A stretch of DNA of 64,000 nt from Prototheca cutis (GCA_002897115.2 BCIH01000006.1:1015156-1079155); one strand, 5' to 3'. Positions 22,704-37,394 are shown, counted from the stretch's first letter. Numbers and translations: made by a program. The notes: generated from the letters alone by a model not told the origin.

Positions 22704-24667
22704 CTTCAACATCAACAAAAACCATTGCTCACCTGCCCCAGGGTCAGGCCCGTGGCGCGTGCCATTTCCACCATCTCCGGCACGACCGCCAGGCGGTGCA
22801 TGAGATCGTGCACCGCACGGGCTCGGGCGGCACCCCAGCGCGCGAGGCGCAGCAGTTCGGCGGCCCCCCCTCGGGCCAGGGTCGCGACGTCAGAGGGCGT
22901 CAGCACCTCGAGCGTGCTGCCCAGCAGCTTTTGAACGGCATCGGGCAGCGTGAAGGTGGATAGATTTTGACTGGTCAGCACGTGCCGCAGCACATCCACT
23001 ACCAGCCGGCCCTCGGCTTCGGCTCGGACCGTCTCCTGGTTGCTGTTGGCACTCATGCGCGACTGCGATTTGACCCAGGACGCTGAGTACATGGTCACTC
23101 TTTTCAGCGCCAGGCCACGTGCCAGGGACGAACCGGGCCGTCCCCGGCCCAGTACGCTCGTGCTGCCGGCAATGTGCAGCGCGCTGCACCGTGCCACAAG
23201 AGCGCTCAGCCCATCGCCGACGTCGTACGACACAACCACGTCCGGGTCAGACCCACAAAACCAGGTGGTCCAGCCACGGAGCAGTGCTGCCTCTGTGGGA
23301 AAGGCTAGCACGTCCGCATTCAGCGATTGTTCCTTCAATTCGCGCTGGGCAGCACATGGCGACAGCAGAAATGCCACCAGCCGCGTCCTGGGGGTCGCAC
23401 GGCCTCGCAGTGCCCCGCCCGGCCGCAGCGGTCCGCCCCGTGCCTCTTGCAGTGTGGACACCGCCGTTTTTGCTGCGGCAGCAGGAGGTCCGGGGGTTGC
23501 ATCGTCAGTGCCGTTGTCGTTGTCCGGCTCGTCATTGTCATCATGGATATCGTCATTGGCTTCGGCGTCTGCTTCGTCGCGCTCGATGCTGGCCGCGGCT
23601 GCACCTTTGTCAGCGCCTGCGGCCCTGTCGCCATTGCCATCCCCTCCGCCAGCCTTTATTTCGCCGGCATCGCCATCACCACCCTCCCAATCAGCGTGCT
23701 TTCCCCCGGTATCAAAGAGGAAGCAGGTGATGCCGACAACGGGGTCCCCCGCCGAGGGCACAGGCACGCGGTCGGTGCCGTCGGCCGGGGCGGTGACTAC
23801 ATCCAACGCGAGAACTCGGAGGGGGCACAGGTCGCCACGGCGCGCAGCCCGGACCATGTCCTCGAGCCTTGACCCCAGCTGCGTGCTCCCAGGTGGCAGC
23901 GGTGGACGCCAGCCAGAGTCGGCCAGCTGGGTGGCGTCCGGGGTCAAACACACAACGTCCTTCCAGTGCGTGGTTGCCTCGACGTCGCAGCGTGACTGGC
24001 GCCGGCTCGGGGGGACCAAGCGTACCCCTCTGCCGGGGTCGTGTCCGCCGTGCTCCCCGCGTGCGACGGCGACCCAGGCGCCCCCGGACACCGGCATGTC
24101 CGCCAGAAAGCGCTGCAGTGGCTGCACCTCGGCCTCGTACAGTGTAGGGTCGGTGCTTTCCCATCCCAGGCTGGGCCAGAAGTCTCCATTGGAGAGCGCA
24201 CGTCCCAAGGCCGCTGCCACACGGCTGAAGCTAGCAGTTGCCGGGAAGCTGAGCTTGAGAAATGCCTGGTCGCGTGCCGGTACCGGTCGTCCAGACCCCG
24301 ATGCGGCGGCAGGGCGACAGTACAGGAGTGGCGTCCTGCGGCAGGCTGCGATGGTTTCAACCCATAGATCCCGTGGCAGCCGGCGGTTTATCGCGTCCTG
24401 TGCTACGCCTAGATCCTGGGGAGACTCGAGGACTTCGGATCCGCGGGTGCCCCGGCGCCGCTCGGGTGCCGCAAGGTAGAGATACAGCTCAAAGCCATGA
24501 GTGCGCAGCAGCACGCTCGCACCATCCCGTGTGACCCCCCACAGCGAAAACTGGCCTCCATCATCCCTCATCACATCCAGCACCATAAACACCAGCTCCT
24601 GGCACCGTCGGGGTCGGTGATGACAGTGAATGGAATTGGCCGGGAGTTGCCAGGGCCAGCCCGGCAT
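18745..24667 (-). CDS. Pol delta-like B-family DNA polymerase with degenerate catalytic motifs
   Basis: The exon order follows the Pol delta catalytic subunit throughout. N-terminal [15 protein letters not shown] and [20 protein letters not shown]; exonuclease-like domain 23900-22740; motif [21 protein letters not shown] (about 22040); TPTGDAFVK; motif [18 protein letters not shown] (about 21600); motif C region about 21290-21250; thumb [20 protein letters not shown]; zinc CysA CLGC...CTAC (about 19230-19180); and CysB CRACC...CCGNGEC (about 18880-18810), the 4Fe-4S site of Pol delta. Key residues are lost. Exo I reads LDVV instead of FDIE, the Exo III Asp is Arg, motif C reads YGHTDS instead of YGDTDS, and KKRY reads VNRY. 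A 70-residue acidic insert follows Exo I. The start codon is provisional. This looks like a paralogue, not the replicative enzyme. Confidence 0.75.
22628..22703. repeat. Long (CA)n microsatellite in an intron of the Pol delta-like gene
   Basis: About 38 uninterrupted AC/CA units in the intron right after the exonuclease-domain exon (donor side toward 22735). Confidence 0.97.
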
Positions 24668-25668
24668 CGCAGCTTCACGGCATGCACCTCCTCATGACAT
24701 GCCATGACAGCATGCCGTCGGTCTCATCACAAGGGCTGCAGGTGTATGCTATCCCGCCCTCTTGCTGAAAACAACTCCGCCAGGCCCCACAACGTCCAAC
24801 CTCTCACCTCGTGAGGCGCAGGCGCAGGCACTGGGCTCTTGCGTGCGATATATTTTTCCACATCAGGTCTGCGTAAAGACAATGATAGAAGTTTAGAAGC
24901 CTCGAAAAGTCCTTGTCAGGCTGCTTGCAGTGCCTGTAGCGATGATGTTGTCTACCCAACTTCTGCCTCATCACCCGGGTGCTGCCGCCACCATCCTTAC
25001 CCAGGGGCATCGGATTCGTAAGATAACTCCACTGGAGCCTCTCCTGCCCGCCTTGCCCGCTTGCTGGGGGTCTCCACGGACGCCATGAATGTGTCTGATC
25101 TGGATTTATCTTGTCAATTGGCCTTGTGGCTCCATGGTCCCCGCGGAACCCATGCTCCCGCACCGGAAAATTCCCCAACTGCTCCGAAGCTCTGTCTTCG
25201 AGCAGAAGCAAAATCGCTTTGCTGGCCACGTCACTTTCCTACTAATAATCACTAAACATGATGTTATGCTTGGGTCTTCTTGACTTACTGCGTCAGGATG
25301 GCGTGTGCGTGTGTGCGTGGAGGTGGTAGCAGGATCCTGTCGGAGTTTCACACCTTCCCTTCCGTGCTACGCCCTGCTAGGGTTCGTTAACCCGCCTGTC
25401 GACCCCTTTCCCCCCAGACCCATTGCGGGGAACGCAAGAACGGTTACATCAATTGAACACACGCAGAGGCAGTCGAACATTCAGAATAAAGATGATACAA
25501 AATAGTAGCAATGTCCAGTCAAGATGTTTTGCTCAAGACACCAAGTGGCACGCTTGCACATATTTGGAACCGACAGGTAAGGCAATCACGCGCACGCACA
25601 AGTGCTGGAAGGCTCGTCACGATCTAAGTCACCACTTGCAGGTGATTCAAGGATCTCTTGCGGCTCAC
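24668..25668. other. Intergenic region upstream of the Pol delta-like gene
   Basis: About 1 kb without a recognisable exon. It lies between the 3' end of the CRAL-TRIO gene and the polymerase, both on the minus strand, and may hold a small first exon of the polymerase. A 141-codon minus-strand frame (24804-25229) shows no family features. Confidence 0.35.
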
Positions 25669-28600
25669 TCACTCCAGGTTGGCCACATAGGCATGGAGAT
25701 CCGCTTCGAGCTGGCTGTTCTCCAGGGGCAGACCCGGACAGGTCCCGCCGTACTTTTCTGGCAAGATCTCAGCAGGAATGCATGCCAGCAGCGCTGCCTT
25801 CATCGCGGCTTGCTCCTGTGATTGGTGGGTCGTCCTCGGGTTGGGAGTTGAAGCGGCGGCTGTGGGGCTAGAATCTTTAACCGAGGTGGCTGGCGACAGA
25901 GGGGCCATTTGCGCTCTCCAGTTGGCATCTCGCGCAGCGCCCCCAAGATCCTCGTTCTAACACACACCTGCTCCAAGAAATCACCAATCCAAGGGGACTC
26001 ACCCCACGGCCGAAGATGACCATGCGATCCCGTACTTTCTTCGTGAGCAGCGGACTGACCAGCTTCCACGCAATTGACCTGCAGCATGCATGCATTCATT
26101 CATCGGAGGTGAGCGTGCAGACATGGCAGAGGCGGTGCTGGCCGGCCGCATTCCCATGCTGCCATCGACCTCTCTTGAGACGAACGAATGCCCACTCCAA
26201 CAGCCNTTTCCCAACGACAAAGGACTCACCACCAGGAGGGAACGTTGATGAGAAAGGCGCGGTGCAGTCGTTGCGGAAAATTGACAGCCAGCACAGCGCC
26301 GGCTTTGCTGATGAAGCGAAACCCTTCAGAGCGCAGATCGCCCATGCGCATGTCGCCCAAGTCGACAATCTTGTACGTCTTCCCTCCCGGCAGAGGCGCC
26401 GGGTCCAGCACCTTGAACACGTACTCGTAAGTGAACATGAGGTGTGCCAGCAGAGCTTCCTGCGTCNCCCCCGCCTCGACCATGCGCGGGAAGGCGGTCG
26501 GAAGCTGGCTCAAGCACTCCAGCTCTACCACCGACCCGTCGCGTGCTCGACCCAGCAGACCGTGGGTGTAGTGCGCCTTGATGACTGCAAACGCTGGCTG
26601 GCGACTGGNGACGATGCCGTGCATACTGTTGGCCCCCACCCACTCCACCATGGCCTCCATGGCCGCCAGGGCCTTGGCCTCCGTGTCCAGTCCGGCGAGG
26701 AATCGCGCGGCGACGTCATAAGAAAGCACGCCCGGATGNGCGCGGACCAGGCTGCGCAGGCTCGCGGGCAGCCCGGCCGAAGGATCCGCAGGCTCCTCAG
26801 CAACACCTGTCCAGCTCAGTGTCCTCGTTATTGTAGGAGCGGGCAACAGTTCACGCTGCTCCGCAATCTCCACACCCCGCAAGATGAGCTGCCATTTGCC
26901 AGAGTGGTTTCGTTGATCAATGGCAGCGGTGGCTGGGGGGGGCTGCGCAGGGAAACCCACTGCACCTGTNACTGCACCCGATCCAACTCCCAGCACGCTG
27001 GAACGCTCGCCAGGTCGTTGCTGTGAGCCGATTACCCCGGTTGAAGTCCAGGGCACTGCCGCATCGGGCGGTACGATCCCAGGGCCCCCCACCATTGCCG
27101 GCACGCCGATGCCGACGGGTTGTCGTCTGCCGCCGCCCCACACCCCCATCCTTCGGAGGCCCACAGCCAGCAGGGGGACTGCAAGCACCGCAGCCCAGCC
27201 GGAGATGGCGACACCTGGAGTGAGCGGATGTTGAGAACGTCATGCAACTATGTTTTGGCATGCAGCACCTGGGCTGGTGCTCTTGACATCAACNTATCCG
27301 ACGCGCGGCTGGAACAAGTCATCATCACCATCGTTGGGCGGGAGCACGAAGCAAACAAGGCAATCCTCCCAGTCAATCTGAAACCCAAGCGCGCTCACCG
27401 GCAATGGTGAGGCCGCCTCCAAACATGGTGACTGCGGNGGCAGCCACAGCAGCTGTGGCCGCAAAAATGGTGATGCCCGACGGCTCGGAGAGCCGCTCCC
27501 TCCATGGCCCAACGGCATGGGAGGCCGCCGCGGCTTGGGAGGCCCGTCGCCATTGACCCTGGAATCTGTTACTTGGTGCTCTGGGACCGGCGCACTCACC
27601 AGACACTGGTGGTGCCCCATGCAAGAGCGGGCCCTCACTGTCGCTCGACGACCGGCCCACCGCTCTCGCTCGGATGAGAGGCTGATCAGTGCTGTCCTCC
27701 GCCTCCACCTCTGGCTGTCTGGCAGCACCAAGCCCGTCCTCGCAGCGCTGGATCCCGCATTCAAGGCGGATCACCAGGCGAGGGGGGGCGGCGTCGCTGG
27801 ATGAGGCCGAAGCCCGGCCCAGAGACTCCCGCTTCTTTGGCGCCGTCGACTCGGTGCCCGGCAACGGCTGGGTCACCGTCACCGTGCCCACAGGGCGGTG
27901 GACTTGGGGCCGTGCATCCGTACCTGATGATGGAATTTCCGCTGCTATTGGGCCATTGCCCACAGCTGCTGCGCCAGGAATGGCATTGGCACGCCTGATC
28001 AGGCGAGCCCCAGTAGCGGTGTCAGCATTGCCTTTGGTGGGAACGACCTCCTCTGACACTGGCTCTGCAATCCCAGCCAACATCAGTCCCGAGTCNGACT
28101 CGGCCTCATCNTTGCAGGCAGCATGCCAGGCGGCCGCCAACTGCTCCGGGTGGATGTCCACAGTCACGACGCCCAGTGCAGTGGAGATCCAGAGACGGAG
28201 GCGTGCGGTTCGACCCCGGATGCGNGCCCCCGACCAGCGGCCCGTGCTGCGCTGCTTCCGCAGCGCCGCCTCCATGGCATTTGCGAGTTCTGGTGGCAGG
28301 TCCANGGCCGCGCCCCAGTCGGGTGCCGAGGCTAGCACGATCATCGAGCTTCCGTCATCGCTGCCGCTGGGCTGCTGTTCTTGCGCCGCGTCGCCCTTGC
28401 CAGAAAGAAGCTGTGCACGACTTGGATTCTGACTCAAGCCCCCCAAATGCTCGGCCGGCTGCAGCATGGCAGCCAAAACGACGTCGGCACGAGCCGTCGG
28501 CAGAGGGAGATCCCGGCCAAGCCAGTCGACCAGCGCCCAGAGCCGCACCCGCGCCGCTAAAACAGCCGTCGCGAGTGCCGCCGCCTCCCCGTCGTCCGCG

Positions 28601-29560
28601 CAGCGCAGCAGCAGCCCATGCTCTGCCGGCGCGTCACGGGGCGCGGCCTCTACCGGTGGCATGCCGAGCGGCACCAGCAGGCCACGCAGCGCGGCAGCAG
28701 CCGGGGTCAAAGAGCGCTGCGCCCACACGGGTTCGTGGGTGATGGCCAGGAGCCCGCCGGGCAGCGTTTTAACGTTCGACACGCTGGCCAGGGAGACGCT
28801 CACGGACAACAGCTGTCCCTCTGGCAGCGTCTCCGGCTGTGGCGTGCGGCTGGGAGCGGGCCCAGGGTCGGCGCTAGATGGCCCGCCAGCTGTCACGCTG
28901 ATGCTGCTGTCGCCAGCACGTTTGCCCTGTTCGCCCGCCTGCAGTGCAGCACCCGACAATGCAGCTTGCGTGAGGCAGGGCTCATCAGGGAAAAAAGGCA
29001 GACTTCCACAAAACTCCCGCCACGAGCACCAGCAGGCCCACCCGAGTCCCTTGCAGCCACACGGCACCTGGGGTGTGTCAGGGAGCAGGAGCGACTTCAT
29101 GGCCTGCAGTTCCGCGACGAGCGACAGAGAACGCTCGCTGCCACCTGCACCCGGCTCAGCCGCATCCTCCTCCCGAGTGGTGTACAGCTGTGTGGGAACG
29201 TGGAGAACATGGGAGGCATGATTATTACGGGCGCACTCTACAGAGGGTCAAGCATCCCGCGAGGCTTGCCTCTTTCCCACCCCCGGTGACCGGCCAGGCA
29301 GCAGCCACAGNGTTGAGAGTCTCCATGCCCCATGCCCAGCACAAAGGTGCAGGCAACACTCTTATGTCGATGAAGACATGACCCCATACCACCACCACTA
29401 CTGTGGTCATGCTTAGGCTCAGGGTCTCCCCAGTCCCATGTGCCTGGCACACAGGAGCACAACTCACCCGGACATGGCTTGCAGTCAAAATGAACAGGTA
29501 TTGCCGCTTGTAGAATGCCTTGTATGCCTGGGTCGAAGAGTCGGAGAGGCTGCCCTTGCT
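25669..29560 (-). CDS. Large membrane-associated protein with C-terminal CRAL-TRIO (SEC14-like) domain
   Basis: The C-terminal third is a CRAL-TRIO lipid-binding domain: an N-lobe helix part (GVLSYDVAARFLAGLDTEAK) and the lipid-cage part from QPAFAVIKAHYTHGLL through YKIVDLGDMRMGDLRSEGF. Then KAGAVLAVNFPQRLHRAFLI, IAWKLVSPLLTKKVRDRMVI, and the closing IPAEILPEKYGG. SEC14 proteins exchange phosphatidylinositol and other lipids. Upstream are two candidate hydrophobic segments (GITIFAATAAVAA and VAISGWAAVLAVPLLAVGL) and a long Ala/Pro/Ser-rich region (29100-27480) whose folded parts I do not recognise. The first readable exon (about 29570-29475) contains YKAFYKRQYLFILTASHVR; no start codon fits it, so the 5' end is unresolved. 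Ten or so Ns fall in this gene. It may be two genes wrongly joined, but frames and strand are continuous. Confidence 0.6.
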
Positions 29561-31015
29561 GCGGTAGGGGGGTTCATGCCATGGGNCCGTTCAGGCCCCA
29601 GGTGAGAGGCCGGCCCCATCCAAGAAGAACCCCAGACACCCTTGACCAGTCAGGAGGCTCCCCCTGCTCGACCCAGAGGACCAAGAACCTCACACGTACT
29701 GATAGGCTTTAAGTCGTACAACAGCTGATTTTATTGTCGCCTGCTCTCCAGCGAGGCTGCCGGACCCTGTCGGTCCCATGCCGTGCTCACTGCATGCACT
29801 TCGATGGGGGCCCCTGACCGCCGTCTTCCCGCACTTCCGGGCCTCGGAGGAGTACCCCCGCAGTGTACCTTATCACGTGCACAAATGTATACTATGCTTT
29901 CGGAACAAAATTTACATGTCGCGGGTGGAGTGCCTGGGATAGNCTGGTTGGGGACACAAACCTGGGGCATGTGCCGGGGGTCCTGCCTCCGTGTCGTGTG
30001 TCATTCGGTCGGAGCAGGGAAGTTCCAACGGCGACACGAGTCTCGAAGGCAAGCAGGACAACTCCTTGACGTGTTAGTTTGAAGACGCGATCATATCACC
30101 CAATGCNTGTAAACAATGAGATGGAGGCGTATTTTACCACCTTTCTGATCCATCTGTGGGAAAGGGTCCCTCCCTCGGGACTCATGCAGGTCTCGTGTGG
30201 GGCGACAACTTCACGAGAACCTGATCGCCAAGGCAGAGAGAAAATGCGATCTACATCTAAAATATGAAATGATTGACCTACCGTGTCTATTGGAAGCGAC
30301 AACAACATGAAGCGACACGAAGTTTTTTCTAAGGCACGATGCGAGGTGATGCCTTGGACCGCGCGCATGTCGCACAAGTCACGTCGCGCGGCAAACTCAC
30401 GTCGACTCCCGGACTGCGCACGTATGGCTTCCGCGCACCAGAGTTCTAGAGATTTCAACTGAAGTTGCAGACCCCGGGCATCTGGAATGCACGGGTGGAG
30501 CAGTCAGCCGGGGATGGCATGGATGCAGGGCCCCCTTGAACGCCAGCAAATGTCTACCCTGCAGTCGCGATGCTAAGGTGTATATCGGTAGTGCATCATC
30601 ACCAGTTTACAAGACTGTTGGATCCCAATTTGAGACCTTTTGAGCGGCAAATGTCGACAGAGGTGACCCAGAAAAGTGGCGGTTTTTGGCGGCATATCCC
30701 CCCCATCGGCACGGAGGGTGAAGCATCTTTGAATATCTGCTCACATAGCACGGTTTATCGGGCACGCTATCTTGTTGCCATGATCACTCATTGCTTTACA
30801 TGNTGCATCGTGCTCTCATTGGGAGAAGGCCGGATGGCGCTGGCATGTGGCTGCACCTGTCGTACAACAGATGATGATTCGGCATGGTTGTGATCGCTGA
30901 CAGGAAGCCGACTCTGCNCATTCTTTCTCCTTAGATCATAAAATCCAAGGGTAAACCTGCAGATCATTTTTTCCGTCGAGAGCTAGCTGATTCGTGGATT
31001 GAACTTCGGTGTATC
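29561..31015. other. Long intergenic region without recognisable genes
   Basis: About 1.45 kb between the 5' end of the CRAL-TRIO gene and the aquaporin start, pointing apart. It has several Ns and looks less GC-rich by eye. It must contain both promoters and possibly the missing first exon of the CRAL-TRIO gene. No tRNA, repeat or coding exon could be supported. Confidence 0.4.
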
Positions 31016-32738
31016 ATGTATCGCCTGACCGTGAAAGGGGTGAGCGTCAAGGCGTTCGTGGCCGAGTTTGTGGCCACGACGGTTTTCGTGTTCATCGGAA
31101 CGGGCACGGCAAGCACCTTTGCGGCAACCCAGGGTCCAAAGTGAGTGCCGGGAGGCTTGGGGGAGACCCGCCGGCTGTGCCGCCCTGTGCCAATACACTG
31201 ACGGCACGGGATGGCTTGGGTTCTGACGAGGGTGTCGCTCAGCGCTGGACCACCAGGGCATGGGAGCTTGATGTGCATTGATGGATGTATAGTGATGTCT
31301 TGATCGAACATCGCATGACGTCGGGCTCGATGGCGGCAGTCTCGGCGACTTTGGATTGCTTGCGGCCCGGCATGTCGGCTTCGCACCAGGGTTTCGAGAC
31401 AGCGTGATCGCCCTCCCCCGCCCCAACGGTCGACGCAGTGGTTTCACCCTCGCCGGGAAATCGAGGAGCACTGGGAGCATTGCAAGCGACATCACGTTCC
31501 TCAATGATTCCATCCTTACAAACGGCAACTGGGGCGTGGTACGTTGTGCCTGCGGGGTCCCGTCTGCCTGGAGAAGCTGTTGTGTCCACTTGCGTGGCTG
31601 GTGCCCCGAAACCACGTGTCGCCGGGAGTGCACGCGTATTCACGGATGGTGGACGACATGCATCACATGACCAATTGAACCCAGCGTTTTGGTTCCGGCA
31701 GACGACGGCACTGGCATTCGGACTCGCGATCACAGTGCTGTCCTTTGCTACCGGCCACCTGTCTGGTGGGTGGATGGGCGTGTGTGGGTGGGTGAGGGTG
31801 AGGGTGAGGGTTCGTTTGAGTCTGTGGAAAGGCGATGCTTGCTTGTCCACGTGATGCCTTGATACGGGCCTGTGTCAGTGGGTAGATGCAATGGCACGAG
31901 GGGCAGCGGAGAACTGCCCATTNCCCCCCNNNNNNNCCCAAGCCAACCCACACTCTTTCGTTTCAAGCNCCACAGGTGGGCAGCTGAACCCGGCCGTCAC
32001 CTTGGGCCTGGTCCTCAGTGGCTCGCTGTCTTTTGTGCAAGGTATCGCCAATTCTGTGGCACAATATGTGGGTGCTACCCTGGCTGCTGCCTTTGTGCGG
32101 TGCCTGCTGCCGGGTGGCAGGAACAGCAGTCTGGCCACGAATGCGCTGGCACCCGGTGTCGGCCAAGGCAATGCCATCACCGGTGAGATCATCATGACGT
32201 TCACCCTGGTGCTGACCGTGCTCGAGACGGCTAAAAACAAGAGNTCCACGGTCANCATCAATGCTCCGCTGGCCATCGGGTTTGCTGTGTTTTGCGCGCA
32301 CGCGGTCCTGCTGCCCATCGACGGCTGTTGCATCAACCCCGCCCGCTGGCTCGGGCCTGCGTTGGTGTCTGGCACCTGGGCTACAACTTCCTGGATCTTC
32401 ATCGTCTGCCCCTACCTGGGTGCCCTTGCGGCGGTGCCTTTGCACATGTTCTTCCGCTCCGACTGGGATACTGGCCTGACCACGGGCGACCCGCTGAACA
32501 TGCCTGCGAATGCCCCGCTTACCAAGGTATGAAACCGGGGGATAGCGATGATGCGANGGCCAGGCAGGGCTCTGGGCAGGTGATGCCATCTGAAACTTTT
32601 CAATTGGAAAGGGCTGCTCTGTTCATGATCCTGGGCGAATGCTGCACCTTGCACAACCCTGCTTTTCCTCTCGTAACACTGCAGGACACGCCNTCGGGCG
32701 GTAGCTCGCCCATGTCTGCAAGCGCATCCCAAGTCTAG
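31016..32738 (+). CDS. Aquaporin (MIP family water/solute channel)
   Basis: Six-span channel of the major intrinsic protein family. Exon 1 (31016-31140) encodes the first span (AFVAEFVATTVFVFIGTGTA). The exon ending near 31761 gives TM2 (ALAFGLAITVLSFATGHLSG). The exon from 31976 carries the first pore motif, GGQLNPAVTLG, then TM3-TM6 with the second pore motif INPARWLGPAL in CCINPARW. The last exon ends in a Ser-rich tail at 32738. Both NPA boxes are canonical and the conserved Arg after the second NPA is present, so a functional water channel is expected. The residue after that Arg is Trp instead of the usual Ser/Phe. The phase between exon 1 and the TM2 exon does not close, so a mini-exon probably lies in 31141-31670. 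A run of Ns sits in intron 31923-31937. Confidence 0.85.
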
Positions 32739-33593
32739 GCCTCAGATGCATAGCTGGGGTGGAGGCCTGGATAAGCAGGGGCCCTGAACGCCCCCNGCAT
32801 GTCTCTTGGTGATGAGCGGATCCCGATGGAAGATTGCAATTCCACTTAGATGTCCAGGCATGGCCCCCAAGACCATTTTTTTCCCCTAGAGCGTTTCTTC
32901 TTTAGATTTCTTGCGACCTCGGAAACTGGATGAGCATTTGTACATGTGGTATCGTGCAGATCCCTTGCATGGGATGTCGTGGGCCTCCCCTTCCTTTTCT
33001 TGACCTCCATTGAGGAAAACAGAGGCCTAGCAGCCGTCTGGCGATAGCAGCGTCGATTTTTTCGGGTGGGCAACACCACAGCTGGAGCGTTGTTCAGGCT
33101 CGCATGATACATGCATGCCATCCTCGGCACACCTTCAAGCCTTCTTTTTGGGTGATTGCGGCCCGATGTTGAGCTCTCGAGCTGCACAGTTGTCCGGCCA
33201 TCTGGGCCTGTTCTCGTGCACTATTGCCATGAGATCTCTTAAGACAAGAGATTCTCTCTTGAAAAGGCCCTGCCCTGTTCGTCAACAGATCACATGTCCC
33301 ATCAGCGCCCACGCGATTTTGCAAGCCCCCCGCGCCTTGTGCCTGCGTCCCCCCTCAGCGTTCCCTCCAGACAGGCAGGCACCCATCACCATTGGTCTTG
33401 TGTTGCAGTCCATGCATCCTGTGACTCGATCAGGCGTGCCAGGTCAGGATACATCACATGGCTTCAGTTCGCCGGGAAGGGGGGAAGCCCATTGTTGGGG
33501 GATGAGTCGTGCCATTCCAGAGTGACGCAATGCGCATGTCCACCCTTTGCAGCCCAATCTGACTGTCCACTCCGGCCCTCGGGCTGCTGGTCA
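32739..33593. other. Convergent intergenic region (aquaporin and PRP38 3' ends)
   Basis: 855 bases between two facing stop codons. Open frames on both strands lack family features. I see nothing else in it. Confidence 0.45.
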
Positions 33594-35973
<2,380 letters not shown>

Positions 35974-36378
35974 GGCGGCTCAATGCGATGGCTGCGTAGC
36001 CGCCTGGCCTCACGGATTCCNGTGGTAGCTGCCTGGGTGATTCTCTGGTNTCCCGAAGAACGGCNCGGCCAGCCAGCGCGTGGGAACGTGAGGGTTGCCC
36101 AAACGTCCCCCTCAATCAATTTGTTCCGCCTAATANAGCATATNGAGTATGAACAACTCTNGTGGTGTATATGGATGCTCACACATTGCCTCCCGGAGAT
36201 TTCATCAAAATCCCGGGCTCGAATGCATCCAGGGGGCCTCGATCTACGAAACGCACCAGGCCAATGNAGCGCGCTGCTGTGGCATGCAACACCCGNATTT
36301 CCCCCGCATGCATNTTGATGACATGAACATGAGATCAGGACTGCTCCATTCCGTCTAAGGGGGAAGCTGTGCGTGCCA
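35974..36378. other. Divergent promoter region PRP38 / BOD1-like gene
   Basis: 405 bases between two starts pointing apart, with about ten scattered Ns, so sequence quality is poor. No exon supported. Confidence 0.4.
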
Positions 36379-37113
36379 ATGCACGAGCAACGTCATGCCG
36401 TGGCACCGTCCTGGCAGCACTCTGCTGCGGACACGTGGGATCCAACGCTGTGCGAGCCCAACAGGGTGATGGAGCGCCTCATTGACTCGGGTGCATATGA
36501 TAGACTACGAACGGAGGCTCTGCAGGAGCTGCGCTCGCATGTACGCAGGGGGCCGACTGTGGATTTTTGGGCACTGGTTCTTACGGAGCATTGCAGTCTT
36601 GGGTCCTCCCGGGTCCGCAGACCTGGGTACGAGGTTCCCGTCCCTGGTTATGCAGGAGGCCCTGAGATCGTTCATCCAGAGCTCGGCAGCAAAGCTGATA
36701 CCAGAGCTGCAGCAGCAGGGCATCACAGGCAGGAAGCGTCTGTTTGAGGAATTGCGGCGACGTCTTGAGTGCGTGGGTGGGGATCGATTGAAAAGAGAGA
36801 GGGGGGGGGCCTCAGGTATTGCGATGTTTCCCAGGAGGGCATGGCGACGAGCCTGCAGGCACGCAGATGTGCAAGAGCGCAGTAGATCCTTGCCCCCGGC
36901 TGGCTGGGCGCCAAGCTTCCGCCCCTTGGTCTGCACATGCGATTCCTTCTTTCGTAAACCCTTTACAGGGCCGATGTCCTGAACAAGGCGCTGGAGTGTT
37001 ACTGGGAAGTTCTGTCCTCGCCAGCGCTGCCCTGGTCCGGCTCGTTGGAAGTCGAGGTGGAGGAGCTGCTGTGCACCATGGCCGAAGAAAGAATGGAGTC
37101 TGGGACCGGCTGA
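36379..37113 (+). CDS. BOD1/SHG1-domain small protein (COMPASS Shg1-like)
   Basis: Three exons (36379-36540, 36656-36768, 36969-37113) join in perfect phase to 139 residues. After a short variable N-terminus comes NRVMERLIDSGAYDRLRTEA followed by LQELRS. This fits the start of the BOD1/COMPASS-Shg1 domain, in which a helix with a G-x-x-D-x-x-R pattern leads the motif. A second helix (EALRSFIQSSAAKLIPEL) and a basic RKRLFEELRRRLE segment follow, then an acidic C-terminal helix (EVEVEELLCTMAEERM). Family members act in SET1/COMPASS histone methylation (Shg1) or chromosome biorientation (BOD1). The domain call is from memory of the pattern, so the function is tentative; the gene model itself is well supported by phase and splice sites. 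Confidence 0.55.
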
Positions 37114-37394
37114 AAGAGGGAGTTGGTCGCCCTGGTACAAGGATGGGTGCCGTCTGGGCGGACGCGTTGTGTGTCATCAGTGTCATCCCGAGCTATGCAG
37201 CGAGGGCGAGTCATCAGAGTGGCATGCCCATGCACAATTTCATTTGCTGACATTTCATTTCATGCTCTCTGACAAGATAGCAGCGACTGCATTGTACNCT
37301 TGGNTGTGAGAATGCANACGAGCTGGATTGTCAGGGAAAGGNATTTTGGAAACAGGAGTCCGAGCAGGATGCACTGAACAGCCATTCTGCCCAG

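Noticed and set aside
23040..24479. 479-codon plus-strand open frame
   Set aside because: It is the antisense shadow of the long Pol delta-like exon. GC-rich codon use keeps the opposite frame open, and its composition (Ser/Pro/Ala/Arg) resembles no family.
29561..31015. Possible gene in the long open region before the aquaporin
   Set aside because: Plus-strand frames near 29783 and 30570 have no start context, splice logic or recognisable family; left as intergenic.
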